A DNA stretch of 64,000 bases. Source: Bacillus sp. OV166 (GTDB lineage Bacteria > Bacillota > Bacilli > Bacillales > Cytobacillaceae). The stretch is taken from NCBI RefSeq assembly GCF_900177675.1, contig NZ_FXWM01000001.1, forward strand, positions 5,651,001-5,715,000. The letters are read 5' to 3'. Both the position numbers and the translations under genes were made by a program. This document shows positions 26,420-34,654 of this stretch, in pieces (the stretch's first letter is position 1; the number at the start of each line of letters is the position of its first letter). Below the pieces are notes generated by a model that saw only the letters and a list, made by a program, of their open reading frames with translations, was not told the origin of the DNA and ran no database searches.

Positions 26420-27022
26420 CTATCTTTTTCTGACTAGATTGGTCTTTTTTAAAAGATTACTCTCAATTTTCTCATAGTACTCAATTAACCAAAGGATTAC
26501 TTTGTTTATTTCCTCGAATCGAACTAGTAAGAAATGGATGGCAAAAGCTACACTTGTCCCTATGAGCATTCCTGCTACCACATCTAACGGATAATGGACT
26601 CCTGTCCAAACACGGGACAGAGCAATGCCTGCTGCTAAGACCAACCACATCCAGCCGTCACGTTTTTTCCAAATCCAAATGGCCGTCGCGATTACGAATG
26701 CGGCAGTCGCGTGGTCACTTGGAAACGAGGCATTTTTCACATGAGGGATTAACCAGTTTACATGATGGGTGACAAAAGGACGATTCCGGTAAAAAAAGTG
26801 ACCTATTTCTCCATTTATACTTAGCGCCACGCACGCGGCCAGGATTGCTTCAATAACCATTTTTCGGTTTTGTGATTTATGATAAAACCAATAAAAAATG
26901 ATTCCCGCAAAAAATAAATACTCTGCTTTTTCTGCTAAAAATATCATTAATGGGTTTAAAAATCGCTCACTTATTGCAAGGTGATTGATTATTTGAAAGA
27001 TACCATAGTCTATGTGAGACAT
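26420..27022 (-). CDS. PAP2-family phosphatase, BcrC-like undecaprenyl-diphosphatase
   Basis: 200 aa. The three PAP2 motifs are present: a basic RNRP element in YRNRPFV (motif I), SFPSDHATAA (motif II), and SRVWTGVHYPLDVVAG (motif III with catalytic His). Five to six membrane helices. Probably dephosphorylates undecaprenyl diphosphate on the outer face, recycling the wall lipid carrier and giving bacitracin tolerance, as in BcrC. It is the last gene of the envelope group. Confidence 0.87.
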   Translation of the reverse strand: MSHIDYGIFQIINHLAISERFLNPLMIFLAEKAEYLFFAGIIFYWFYHKSQNRKMVIEAILAACVALSINGEIGHFFYRNRPFVTHHVNWLIPHVKNASFPSDHATAAFVIATAIWIWKKRDGWMWLVLAAGIALSRVWTGVHYPLDVVAGMLIGTSVAFAIHFLLVRFEEINKVILWLIEYYEKIESNLLKKTNLVRKR

Positions 27023-27058
27023 CTTAACTAACCTCCAGATTCATGTGTTTCAACCATC

Positions 27059-28225
27059 TTAAATTCTCAAAGGAGAAGAAAATCTAACCAATCCCGACTG
27101 CCTGCTGCTCGTCTTTTGGTCAAGGAGTGTTTCTATCAACTCCACGATTTTTTCCGGCTTCTCTAACTCAATTTCCTGCTGGTAAGCATCAATAGCATCC
27201 TCCCAGCCTTTCATTTTTTTCTGGTTCGTTAAAACACTAAGCAGCTGTTTTTCCAATGGAGTGCTCTGGTCGAGCTCAAATACTAGCTCTTTCCGTTTTA
27301 AATATTGGAGATTTATTTTCTCCTGCCCTGGAAGTGCAGAATGAACAAAGATTGGAAGTCTTTTTCGGATCGCTTCACTTATAGTGACTCCACCCGGTTT
27401 TGAGATAATCGCATCCACTTCTTCATAAAGTAAATTCATTTCTGATCTTGAAGAAAGATAGGTTAATGGTTTGATATGATCTAAATCCCACGAATGAATT
27501 TCATCATAAAGCTTCTTGTTATTACCACACAATACTAAGAAGTCTAAGTTCGAGGAGAGCTTTAACTCTTCCGCTAGTTTCAAAATCCCGCCCAAACCGC
27601 TATTTCCTCCAGATAATAAGATTTTGGGACGCTCATTATCCTGTTTCCGATGAAGGGTTTTTGTAATTCCTTCATGAACAGGAATACCAGTGACCATCAT
27701 CTGTTGGTTCGTGGCTTGATATTTTCTGCCGAGTTTTCGTTTGATCTCTTGGCTAGGGAGAAAATGGAGATCAATCCCCTCTCTTCCCCAAACACTATTA
27801 ATAAAGAAATCTGTGTAAACGTTAATAATCGGTATGTCGCATTTTCCCTTCATTTTTAACTTACTAAGAAGATAAGAAGGGAACCCATGTGTACAAACAA
27901 GTAAATCTGGTTTTTCCTCCGCTAACAATTGCTCCATTTTCTTCAAAAAGAGCGGTTGATACCATTTAAAGGAATGTTTTTTAGTTGGTGATACGTAAAA
28001 AAAGCTTTTATAGGCAAGATTATAAGTTTCTGGCGCATAGCGAATCCAATTGAGATAGCCACTTGTTATCACTTTTTCTAACGATTTATTTGTATAACTT
28101 AACAAGTCGATTTTTTTAAATGTAAGATCATCTGTATGATTTTTTAACAGATCCATTAATGCCTCAGCGACTTGATGATGTCCCGATTGCATTTGTAAGA
28201 GTGGTAAAAACAAAATCTTCTTCAC
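27059..28225 (-). CDS. Glycosyltransferase, MGDG synthase / UgtP-like family
   Basis: 388 aa GT-B-type enzyme. The N-terminal MGDG-synthase motif is SGHHQVAEAL, and the C-terminal donor-binding region has LSGGNSGLGG and IISKPGGVTISEA. These define the UDP-sugar-dependent diacylglycerol glycosyltransferase family to which UgtP and YkoN belong. The acceptor could be diacylglycerol or another lipid. It lies 36 bp upstream of the PAP2 gene, so the two likely share a transcript. Confidence 0.82.
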   Translation of the reverse strand: MKKILFLPLLQMQSGHHQVAEALMDLLKNHTDDLTFKKIDLLSYTNKSLEKVITSGYLNWIRYAPETYNLAYKSFFYVSPTKKHSFKWYQPLFLKKMEQLLAEEKPDLLVCTHGFPSYLLSKLKMKGKCDIPIINVYTDFFINSVWGREGIDLHFLPSQEIKRKLGRKYQATNQQMMVTGIPVHEGITKTLHRKQDNERPKILLSGGNSGLGGILKLAEELKLSSNLDFLVLCGNNKKLYDEIHSWDLDHIKPLTYLSSRSEMNLLYEEVDAIISKPGGVTISEAIRKRLPIFVHSALPGQEKINLQYLKRKELVFELDQSTPLEKQLLSVLTNQKKMKGWEDAIDAYQQEIELEKPEKIVELIETLLDQKTSSRQSGLVRFSSPLRI

Positions 28226-28369
28226 TTATTCCATCTCCTGTTCTACTAGAAATCGAACTTTGAAAATGATGAATTCTAAATTACCCTTTCAATGTATCAC
28301 TCATTTCTTGAAAAACTCGTTTTTTAATGGATTTTTAATCTTAACTTTAGCCTTTTTTTAGCTGGGTCT

Positions 28370-28402
28370 AAAAACAAAAACCTGAAAAGATGCCTTTTCA
28401 GG
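28370..28402 (-). terminator. Terminator after the DedA gene
   Basis: On the minus strand CCTGAAAAG-loop-CTTTTCAGG is followed by TTTTTGTTTTT, 18 bp after the DedA stop. It separates the regulator-to-DedA operon from the glycosyltransferase genes. Confidence 0.85.
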
Positions 28403-28419
28403 TTTTGTATTATTTTCTC

Positions 28420-29019
28420 CTATTCAGCTGATGCTGTTTTTTTCCTTTTTATATACTTACGTATGACAAATAGCAGAAAAAGAATGAAAAATACCATTCC
28501 TAAATATGGAATATAGTCTGGATTAATATGAAATACCTTTCCTGCATAATAGCCTCCCACAATAAAAGGGATGGTCCAGAGAAGAGTGCCTAGCAGGGAA
28601 AAAAGGAAAAACCTCCGAAATGGAATGTTTGTAATCCCAGCAAAATACGGACTTATCTGCCTAATACCTGGCAGATAAAAACCGATAACGATTGTTTTAC
28701 GTACATTTTTGGTATATATACGACTTACTTTTTCCCAACGGTCATCGCTAATCCCGACATACTTTCCGAATTTTTTTATAAAAGGGGATCCTGCATATTT
28801 TCCAATCGAATAGGCTGTTTGCATTCCTATAAACGCTCCGAGAATGGAACTTAATATGGCTAGCCCTATTGAGAGCTTATGATGATAACTCAGCACGCCG
28901 ATTAAAAATAGCAGCGATTCTTCAGGAGCAGGAATACCCACAATACCAAAGAATAAAAAGAGAAAAATGACTAGGTAACCATATATATTAATATAATTAA
29001 TAATTGTCTCTACATTCAT
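28420..29019 (-). CDS. DedA-family membrane protein
   Basis: 199 aa with four to five hydrophobic helices and the DedA/SNARE-associated motifs: an early EESLLFLIGVLSYHH, the GxxxG-rich ILGAFIGMQTAYSIGKYAG, and FxPGIRQISPYFAG. DedA proteins act as lipid scramblases, for example recycling undecaprenyl phosphate. It is 8 bp after the polysaccharide deacetylase gene, in one operon with the two-component system. Confidence 0.85.
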   Translation of the reverse strand: MNVETIINYINIYGYLVIFLFLFFGIVGIPAPEESLLFLIGVLSYHHKLSIGLAILSSILGAFIGMQTAYSIGKYAGSPFIKKFGKYVGISDDRWEKVSRIYTKNVRKTIVIGFYLPGIRQISPYFAGITNIPFRRFFLFSLLGTLLWTIPFIVGGYYAGKVFHINPDYIPYLGMVFFILFLLFVIRKYIKRKKTASAE

Positions 29020-29027
29020 AGCAGCCT

Positions 29028-29732
29028 CTAAAAGTTCACTTCTTTTAATGTGATAAATTTCGTGCCCCTATTTACCTTTTCCTGTAAATAGATTTCTAAG
29101 CACTTTAGCATATAACGGGGCGCTAGCCTATCGGCACCCAAGGTTTCCCCACAATCATGAAGCAACAATACAGAGCCTGCTTCTGTCGTTTGGAGCAACT
29201 CTTCAAGCAGGCCGTTTTTACCCTTCGCTACCTTCCAATCACCGAAGATATGCGACCACATAATCACTTTATATCGCTTGCTCAAATATAGGCTGGCACT
29301 ATTAAAGCTCCCCCATGGCGGCCGGTAAAAGGTTACTTTTTCATTGGTGCATTCTTTGATTGCCTGTTCTGTCATTTGCAGTTGTTTTTTTAAGCGAAGG
29401 GGGGAAAGAATCCAACTTGAAATATGGTCATAATGATGAATTCCAATCGTATGTCCCTCCTGACTCATCCGTTTAATAATGGCAGGATAGGCTTTCACTT
29501 TACTGCCGACCACAAAAAAGGATGCCTTTACACCGTACTTTTTCAAAAGGTCAAGTAATTGTGGTGTGTATTCAGGATTGGGACCATCATCAAACGTTAA
29601 TGCAATAGCCGGTGCATGGATTGTTTTGATGATTCCCCGCCCGCTCCTACGAATGAGGATGGTGGGCAATATGGCATAGATAAGAAAAAAAATGAATAAA
29701 AGAATAACACTTACTATCAATATTTTAATCAC
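29028..29732 (-). CDS. Membrane-anchored polysaccharide deacetylase
   Basis: 234 aa. An N-terminal membrane anchor is followed by a NodB domain with motif 1 TFDDGPNPEYT (catalytic base and metal Asp), motif 2 GIHHYDH (metal His residues), motif 3 RPPWG and a late LLLHDCG. It probably removes acetyl groups from N-acetylglucosamine or N-acetylmuramic acid in wall polymers, contributing to lysozyme resistance. Start GTG 29732 overlaps the histidine kinase stop by 4 bp. Confidence 0.88.
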   Translation of the reverse strand: MIKILIVSVILLFIFFLIYAILPTILIRRSGRGIIKTIHAPAIALTFDDGPNPEYTPQLLDLLKKYGVKASFFVVGSKVKAYPAIIKRMSQEGHTIGIHHYDHISSWILSPLRLKKQLQMTEQAIKECTNEKVTFYRPPWGSFNSASLYLSKRYKVIMWSHIFGDWKVAKGKNGLLEELLQTTEAGSVLLLHDCGETLGADRLAPRYMLKCLEIYLQEKVNRGTKFITLKEVNF

Positions 29733-31117
29733 TCGAAAAACATTTCCTTTCCAACTTTCCGTTTGGGTAAGAACAACTCTACCTCTGTTCCCACTCCCTC
29801 CGTACTTTTTACGATAATTTCTCCTTGATGCTGTTTCATAATATTTTTGGCAATCGACAAGCCTAACCCTGTCCCGCCTGTCTCCCTGCTTCGTGCCTTG
29901 TCCACCCGGTAAAACCGTTCAAAGACATTCTCTATTTCACACTCTGGGATCCCAATTCCGTAATCTTTTACGGTAATAATCGTCAATTGTTCTTTATCCT
30001 GTAAGTACACATCTATTTTATCTGTACTATATTTAATTGCGTTATCGATTAAGATTATCATTGCCTGCTTTAGCTTGACTTCATCCGCGATAACCTTAAT
30101 GGCTGGTTCATGGTAATGGAGGTTAATTTCCCTTTTATAGGCACTTTTAAGCTGCTTGAAGATATCTTCGCACAAGGAAACTAAATTGATTACTTTTGGT
30201 TCTAAAAGATTACCTGATTCTGTATCGGCTAAATCCAGAAACCTTTCTGTCATTTTTTGAATTCTTGTTGCTTCTGAATGAATCGATTCAATCGCATCAT
30301 GGGCAACCTCTTCATTTTTTAACCCCCGTCTAAGCAGTAGGTCTGCATAACTTTTGATCACAGTAAGCGGGGTTTTTAATTCATGTGAAGCATCAGAAAT
30401 AAATTGCCGCTGTTTTTCGAGATTTGCCTCTAATCTGCCAATCATCCGATTAAACGTAACGGCCAATTTTTGCAATTCATCCTTTGTCTCATGTTGGATG
30501 ATAATCTTTTTCGGGATCCCACTTTTTTCAATATCCTCCATGGTGTTAATCATATTGGAGATAGGTTTCATAATCAGATTGGACAACCATCTACCACCGA
30601 GCAGTGATAATACCGCACCTAAAATGGTACAAAAGGCAAGAATGGAGAGTAATAAGTCTTTTCCTGTTTCCAATCCTACTAATTTCTCCCCAAACTCTAG
30701 TGTTCCTACTACATGACCATTTGATTGGATTGGCACCCTGACAATGGCAATTTGTTCTTCCTGATGATTAAGTCTAATGGTCCGCCTTTGCGTCCCTTTT
30801 TCAGTAGTGAATTGCGGTTTTATTTTAGCAGCTAATTTCGGATCATTCGTTACTTGATTAACTATTTTCGAATCTGGCTGAACGATCCTTATAAAAGACT
30901 GGTTCGTTAGGTATGGGGTTAATTTTTCTTTAATAACCGCTAGAGAATCTTCCTTGTTGATTTCGTTTATCAAATAATCAGCCTTTTGAAGTAGTTCACC
31001 ATCTTCCATATTGACAGTAATCTTCATAAATGAAAAAAAGACAACCGCATTCACAGCAAGTAACATACATAAAATCCAAGCCGTAGTAATAAGATTGATT
31101 TTTGTGGTAATCTTCAT
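29729..31117 (-). CDS. Sensor histidine kinase (HAMP-HisKA-HATPase)
   Basis: 462 aa. TM1 is at about 10-32, an extracellular sensor loop of about 120 residues, TM2 at about 155-178, then a HAMP domain, HisKA with phospho-acceptor His in SDASHELKTPLTV (about 245), and the HATPase N, G1 and G2 boxes (LIDNAIKYS, DYGIGIP, GTGLGLSI). YkoH/ArlS-like architecture. Downstream envelope enzymes suggest it senses wall stress or wall-active compounds. It follows the response regulator by 2 bp. Confidence 0.92.
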   Translation of the reverse strand: MKITTKINLITTAWILCMLLAVNAVVFFSFMKITVNMEDGELLQKADYLINEINKEDSLAVIKEKLTPYLTNQSFIRIVQPDSKIVNQVTNDPKLAAKIKPQFTTEKGTQRRTIRLNHQEEQIAIVRVPIQSNGHVVGTLEFGEKLVGLETGKDLLLSILAFCTILGAVLSLLGGRWLSNLIMKPISNMINTMEDIEKSGIPKKIIIQHETKDELQKLAVTFNRMIGRLEANLEKQRQFISDASHELKTPLTVIKSYADLLLRRGLKNEEVAHDAIESIHSEATRIQKMTERFLDLADTESGNLLEPKVINLVSLCEDIFKQLKSAYKREINLHYHEPAIKVIADEVKLKQAMIILIDNAIKYSTDKIDVYLQDKEQLTIITVKDYGIGIPECEIENVFERFYRVDKARSRETGGTGLGLSIAKNIMKQHQGEIIVKSTEGVGTEVELFLPKRKVGKEMFFE

Positions 31118-31119
31118 TG

Positions 31120-31818
31120 TTAATTCTCCCTTACGGTATAACCAATGCCCCTTACCGTCTGAATAATCGTTGGGTCAGAAAAACCTTCTTCAATTTTCTT
31201 TCGTAAATGTCTGATAAACACATCAATGACATTGGTTTCCCCTTCATATTCATAGCCCCAAACATGAAGGAGGATGCTCTCCCTCGTGACAATTCGATTT
31301 TTATTGGATAGCAAATAAACGAGTAAGTCGAATTCCTTGGGAGTTAACGTGATGGAAGTCTCTCCCCTGGTGACCTCTCTTGTATCCAGATTAACAGTTA
31401 AATCCCTTATTTCTAATAAGGAGTCATTCGATTGTGAAGCCGTTACTGCAATGGTACTTTGCCGGAGACAAGAGCGAATTCTTGCTAATAATTCCTCAAT
31501 TTCAAAGGGCTTGGTGATATAATCATTCGCCCCTTGATCGAGTCCTGCTACCTTGTCCATGGTCATATTACGGGCTGTTAATAAAATAACAGGGATAAGG
31601 TTATTCTCTTTTCGTATTTTTCTTAAAACCTCAATGCCATTCATTTCAGGCAGCATAACATCCAATAAAATTAAATCCAATTTTTCATGTAGGGCTGCCT
31701 GCAATCCCGATTTCCCATCATAAGCAACATTTACTTCGTATCCCTCATACTCCAGTTCGATCTTTAATATCTTGGCGATTTGTTTTTCATCTTCTACAAC
31801 CAAAATCCGCTGTTTCAT
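31120..31818 (-). CDS. OmpR-family response regulator
   Basis: 232 aa. Receiver domain with the phospho-acceptor Asp in LILLDVMLPEMNG (about residue 53), acidic DE near residue 10 and the conserved Lys in YITKPFEIEEL. The C-terminal winged-helix DNA-binding domain contains LTPKEFDLLVYL and TVRGIGYTVR. It is the first gene of the operon with the histidine kinase, deacetylase and DedA genes, so those are its likely targets by autoregulation. Confidence 0.93.
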   Translation of the reverse strand: MKQRILVVEDEKQIAKILKIELEYEGYEVNVAYDGKSGLQAALHEKLDLILLDVMLPEMNGIEVLRKIRKENNLIPVILLTARNMTMDKVAGLDQGANDYITKPFEIEELLARIRSCLRQSTIAVTASQSNDSLLEIRDLTVNLDTREVTRGETSITLTPKEFDLLVYLLSNKNRIVTRESILLHVWGYEYEGETNVIDVFIRHLRKKIEEGFSDPTIIQTVRGIGYTVREN

Positions 31819-32068
31819 CGTCAGCCCTCCTTTTTATTGCCTTAACATAGGTCGCAAATCTAAGTGTTTTATTAAACCCATCTTATTTTTCTAGGAATGA
31901 TCTACTTCAATTTAGCATGATTTCTGCTTAGTTTTCTTTTTTTCATTGAATTTTAATCTTTTATTCAGATCAAACTTGCCACAATCATTCGTCGATTCTA
32001 TTAAAACATCAAATCTTTGCCCAAATTCATCATCCATGGCCATGTATTATGATTGACCTATACAAGCC
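31819..32068. other. Intergenic region without recognised gene
   Basis: AT-rich DNA upstream of the response regulator. It presumably contains the promoter of the two-component operon, but I could not assign -35/-10 elements with confidence. No RNA gene was recognised. Confidence 0.4.
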
Positions 32069-32102
32069 AAAAACTCCTTCTTTTTAGTTGAAGGAGTTTT
32101 TT
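32069..32102. terminator. Bidirectional terminator downstream of the PF06541-type gene
   Basis: AAAAACTCCTTC-loop-GAAGGAGTTTTTT is a strong hairpin with both A- and T-run flanks, 24 bp after the stop of the gene ending at 32126. Confidence 0.85.
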
Positions 32103-32112
32103 ATGGTATTGG

Positions 32113-32125
32113 GGTGTCAGGCACC
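32113..32125. repeat. GGTGTCAGGCACC motif abutting a stop codon (copy 1)
   Basis: The 13-bp near-palindrome directly follows the TAG stop (32126-32128) of the minus-strand gene and precedes its terminator. An identical copy sits in the same position relative to the minJ stop at 39221-39233. Confidence 0.6.
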
Positions 32126-32719
32126 CTATTGGATTGGATTGGTTGGCTCATCGGTAATAAGGTCCTGCAATGAATGTTTCCGGATGGCTAATACAAGATC
32201 GGCAAGGAAGTATAATCCTACTGCAGACCAGACCCAGGCCCAATATGGTTCAATTGCTCCGTACATTGTTGCTACCGCAGGATGGATCCATTTTATGCAA
32301 AGAAGGGAGAGGATACTCCAGCAGGCCGAGAAAGGCAAACAAATATGGCCATGAAGCTGCATGGGTGAATCGGAATAATCCCACCATTTTTGGTTAAAAA
32401 GTTTCTGCAGCAATGCTCCGGTCACATATTCCACTAAGGTTGGAATCATGAAGCAAAGGAGAATAACGACTAACCAATTGGTTTCTGGTGAAATTAGATA
32501 AACCAAGAGCACAGGGGTAAAGCCGTACATCGGTTTAAATGGCCCAAAAAGAAAATTCGGCTTAAAAAACTCCCGTTTCGTGAAGAAGTTATAACTGTTT
32601 TCGAGCAGCCAGCCTAACCATGAGTAGACTGTAAAATAAAAAACGATTGTTGCTGCTCCTTCAAGATTAAAAAAATCCGGATTTTGAAACTCAATACCAT
32701 TCAACAAGTTAATGATCAT
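32126..32719 (-). CDS. Putative ABC-transporter type IV (PF06541/CmpB-like) membrane protein
   Basis: 197 aa from ATG 32719, preceded by AAAGGTGG. Five to six hydrophobic segments with the family motif YSWLGWLLENSYN and LFGPFKPMYGF near the N-terminus and LHGHICLPFSACW later. The family is named as an ABC permease but partners and substrate are unknown; no ATPase is adjacent. Flanked by intergenic repeats on both sides. Confidence 0.75.
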   Translation of the reverse strand: MIINLLNGIEFQNPDFFNLEGAATIVFYFTVYSWLGWLLENSYNFFTKREFFKPNFLFGPFKPMYGFTPVLLVYLISPETNWLVVILLCFMIPTLVEYVTGALLQKLFNQKWWDYSDSPMQLHGHICLPFSACWSILSLLCIKWIHPAVATMYGAIEPYWAWVWSAVGLYFLADLVLAIRKHSLQDLITDEPTNPIQ

Positions 32720-32843
32720 GGCTAAACCACCTTTCATGGATAAGAATTTCCCACTTTAGGTTTAACAGCCATGCATCCAAATATACAAAAAAATTCCTAC
32801 TTAATTACAATCAGCTTTTCGTTTTAAGGCAGACTCTCGGACT

Positions 32844-32960
32844 GAGGATTCCGCCTACTTGGGCCGGGATTCCGCCAACTATCGGATTGATTTCCGCCAA
32901 ACTGTGAGTTTTTCCTCCAAACTCCGAACTTATTCCGCCGAATCTCCTCGGGATTCCGCC
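32844..32960. repeat. Intergenic array of six 21-bp-period units with ATTCCGCC core
   Basis: The TTCCGCC cores end at 32855, 32876, 32898, 32918, 32939 and 32960: spacing 21, 22, 20, 21 and 21 bp. It is the same family as the array at 8683-8776. On the minus strand a 63-codon open frame through the array reads as 7-residue FGGI repeats, but it has no convincing ribosome-binding site. The rest of the 440-bp gap to the TetR gene holds only its promoter region. Confidence 0.75.
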
Positions 32961-33079
32961 AAACCCCTTTTTGTTACCATTTTTAATTGTTCTCGTTTCC
33001 ATATATCCGTTCTATTTGGCACTTTTTACGCCAAATCATTTCATGAATGTCCCCACTGTTTACCGATGAATTTAATTAG

Positions 33080-33090
33080 ACACATTGTTG
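33080..33090 (+). promoter_or_regulatory. Candidate TetR-family operator upstream of the regulator gene
   Basis: ACACATTGTTG is shared exactly with 33839-33849 upstream of the ABC exporter. It lies about 20 bp before a TATTAT-like -10, so binding could allow autorepression. Confidence 0.4.
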
Positions 33091-33158
33091 ATTATTATTC
33101 ACGATGTATATTATAATTCGTTAAACAATATACAGTTATACAAAGGGAGGGATTTAAC

Positions 33159-33767
33159 ATGTCGGAAAAATCAACAGATAGGCGGATCTTACGGACGAAG
33201 CGGTTAATTCGTGATGCTCTAACAGAGCTAATGGAGGAAAAAGGCTTTGAAGGAATTACGGTTCGTGATTTAACGAAAAAAGCGGATATTAATCGGGGTA
33301 CCTTCTATCTCCACTATCGTGATAAATATGATTTATTGGAGCAGAGCGAAGCTGAGATATTAAATGAAATTGAAAAAATGACCCTTGAGATAAATCCAAA
33401 TGATTTCTTGAACTTTAATAGTGAAAATGATCCATTTCCCTTCATCATTAACCTATTTGAATTTTTCCATGAGAATTCAAGTTTTATGAAAGTGATTTTG
33501 GGTCCCAAAGGTGACGCATCCTTTCAAGGAAAATTGCGAGATATCATTAAAAAGACCTTTTTCCAACATGTTACGTCAAAGATAAAAGGGGAAGAAATGC
33601 TTGTCCCAGTTGAATATCTATTTTCCTATGTCAGCTCTGCCCACCTCGGTGTGATTCAGCACTGGCTAGAAAGCGGGATGGATAAACCGCCACGGGAAAT
33701 GGCGATGATCTTATCGCGGATCACATTGTTAGGACCTAGGCATGTTACCGGGTTGATAAAAAATTAG
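33159..33767 (+). CDS. TetR/AcrR-family transcriptional regulator
   Basis: 202 aa. The N-terminal helix-turn-helix is clear (ALTELMEEKGFEGITVRDLTKKADINRGTFYLHYRDK, split here only for description). The C-terminal ligand domain resembles the TetR_C_33-like or YsiA/YxbF types. Start ATG 33159 follows AAGGGAGGG. It is 160 bp upstream of an ABC-2 exporter pair, which it probably represses until a toxic ligand binds. Confidence 0.88.
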   Translation: MSEKSTDRRILRTKRLIRDALTELMEEKGFEGITVRDLTKKADINRGTFYLHYRDKYDLLEQSEAEILNEIEKMTLEINPNDFLNFNSENDPFPFIINLFEFFHENSSFMKVILGPKGDASFQGKLRDIIKKTFFQHVTSKIKGEEMLVPVEYLFSYVSSAHLGVIQHWLESGMDKPPREMAMILSRITLLGPRHVTGLIKN

Positions 33768-33836
33768 GATAACATTTTTCATGGCAGCACTTTTTTCAAA
33801 AGTAAATGAACACTTTGTTAACTAGTGAACTATAAT

Positions 33837-33849
33837 CAACACATTGTTG
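33837..33849 (+). promoter_or_regulatory. Candidate TetR-family operator upstream of the ABC exporter
   Basis: CAACA-CAT-TGTTG is an inverted repeat just after TATAAT (33831-33836). The inner 11 bp recur at the regulator's own promoter. Confidence 0.45.
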
Positions 33850-33928
33850 TTTTTTGTTCATTGCTTATCTCTCACTGAGTTGTAAAATAAAATCATAACC
33901 GCGTCAACAATCCTAGGGGGAATGATTG

Positions 33929-34654
33929 ATGTATTCAACCATAAAAGTAGAAGAAGTCAGCAAAAGCTTTGGAAAAAAAACCGTTTTAAATGACGTCAAC
34001 TTATCCATTGAGAAAGGGCAATTATTTGGGTTGATTGGACCTTCAGGGGCCGGGAAAACGACCCTTGTTAAAATGATTGTTGGCATGGATAAGGCGGATA
34101 CCGGATCGATTCATGTATTAGATAAGAAAATGCCAAATCTTGCTTTACTTCAGGAAATTGGTTATATGGCCCAAGCCGACGCCTTGTATGGAGAATTAAC
34201 AGGTGAAGAAAATCTGAAGTTTTTCGCTGCGCTATTCGGGTTAAATAAAGAAGCACAGAAAAAGCGAATCACTTATGTTTCTAACTTAGTAAACCTGACA
34301 GATGACCTAAAGAAACGGGTAGCTGCTTATTCTGGGGGGATGAAACGGCGCTTATCCCTAGCGATTGCCTTAATTCAGGACCCTAAAATATTAATCTTAG
34401 ATGAACCAACTGTCGGCATTGATCCCGAATTAAAGTTGTCTATTTGGAAAGAATTCTTACGTTTGAAAAATGAAGAGCAAAAAACAATCATTGTCACCAC
34501 TCATGTTATGGATGAAGCGGTGAAATGCGATTATGTTGCTATGGTCCGCGACGGCCGCATTTTAACGAGTGGAACGCCCGCAGAATTAAAGGCGTTCTAC
34601 GGGACAGACGATTTTGATGAGGTATTTTTGAAGGCAGGGGTGAAACAATCATGA
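33929..34654 (+). CDS. ABC-2-type exporter, ATPase
   Basis: 241 aa from ATG 33929, 8 nt after AGGGGG; a TTG 3 nt earlier is less likely. Walker A GPSGAGKTT, Q-loop GYMAQADALY, signature YSGGMKRR, Walker B LILDEPTVGIDPE and switch His VVTTHVMDEA. DrrA/YhcH-like drug-export ATPase. Overlaps the permease start by 4 bp. Confidence 0.93.
   Translation: MYSTIKVEEVSKSFGKKTVLNDVNLSIEKGQLFGLIGPSGAGKTTLVKMIVGMDKADTGSIHVLDKKMPNLALLQEIGYMAQADALYGELTGEENLKFFAALFGLNKEAQKKRITYVSNLVNLTDDLKKRVAAYSGGMKRRLSLAIALIQDPKILILDEPTVGIDPELKLSIWKEFLRLKNEEQKTIIVTTHVMDEAVKCDYVAMVRDGRILTSGTPAELKAFYGTDDFDEVFLKAGVKQS

Noticed and set aside
30354..30716. 120-codon plus-strand frame antisense to the histidine kinase gene
   Set aside because: No start context or family resemblance; an antisense shadow of the kinase.
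32811..33002. 63-codon minus-strand frame with FGGI heptapeptide repeats
   Set aside because: It is the translation of the 21-bp intergenic array; no clear ribosome-binding site, and locus 1 lacks a start altogether. Kept as a repeat, not a gene.
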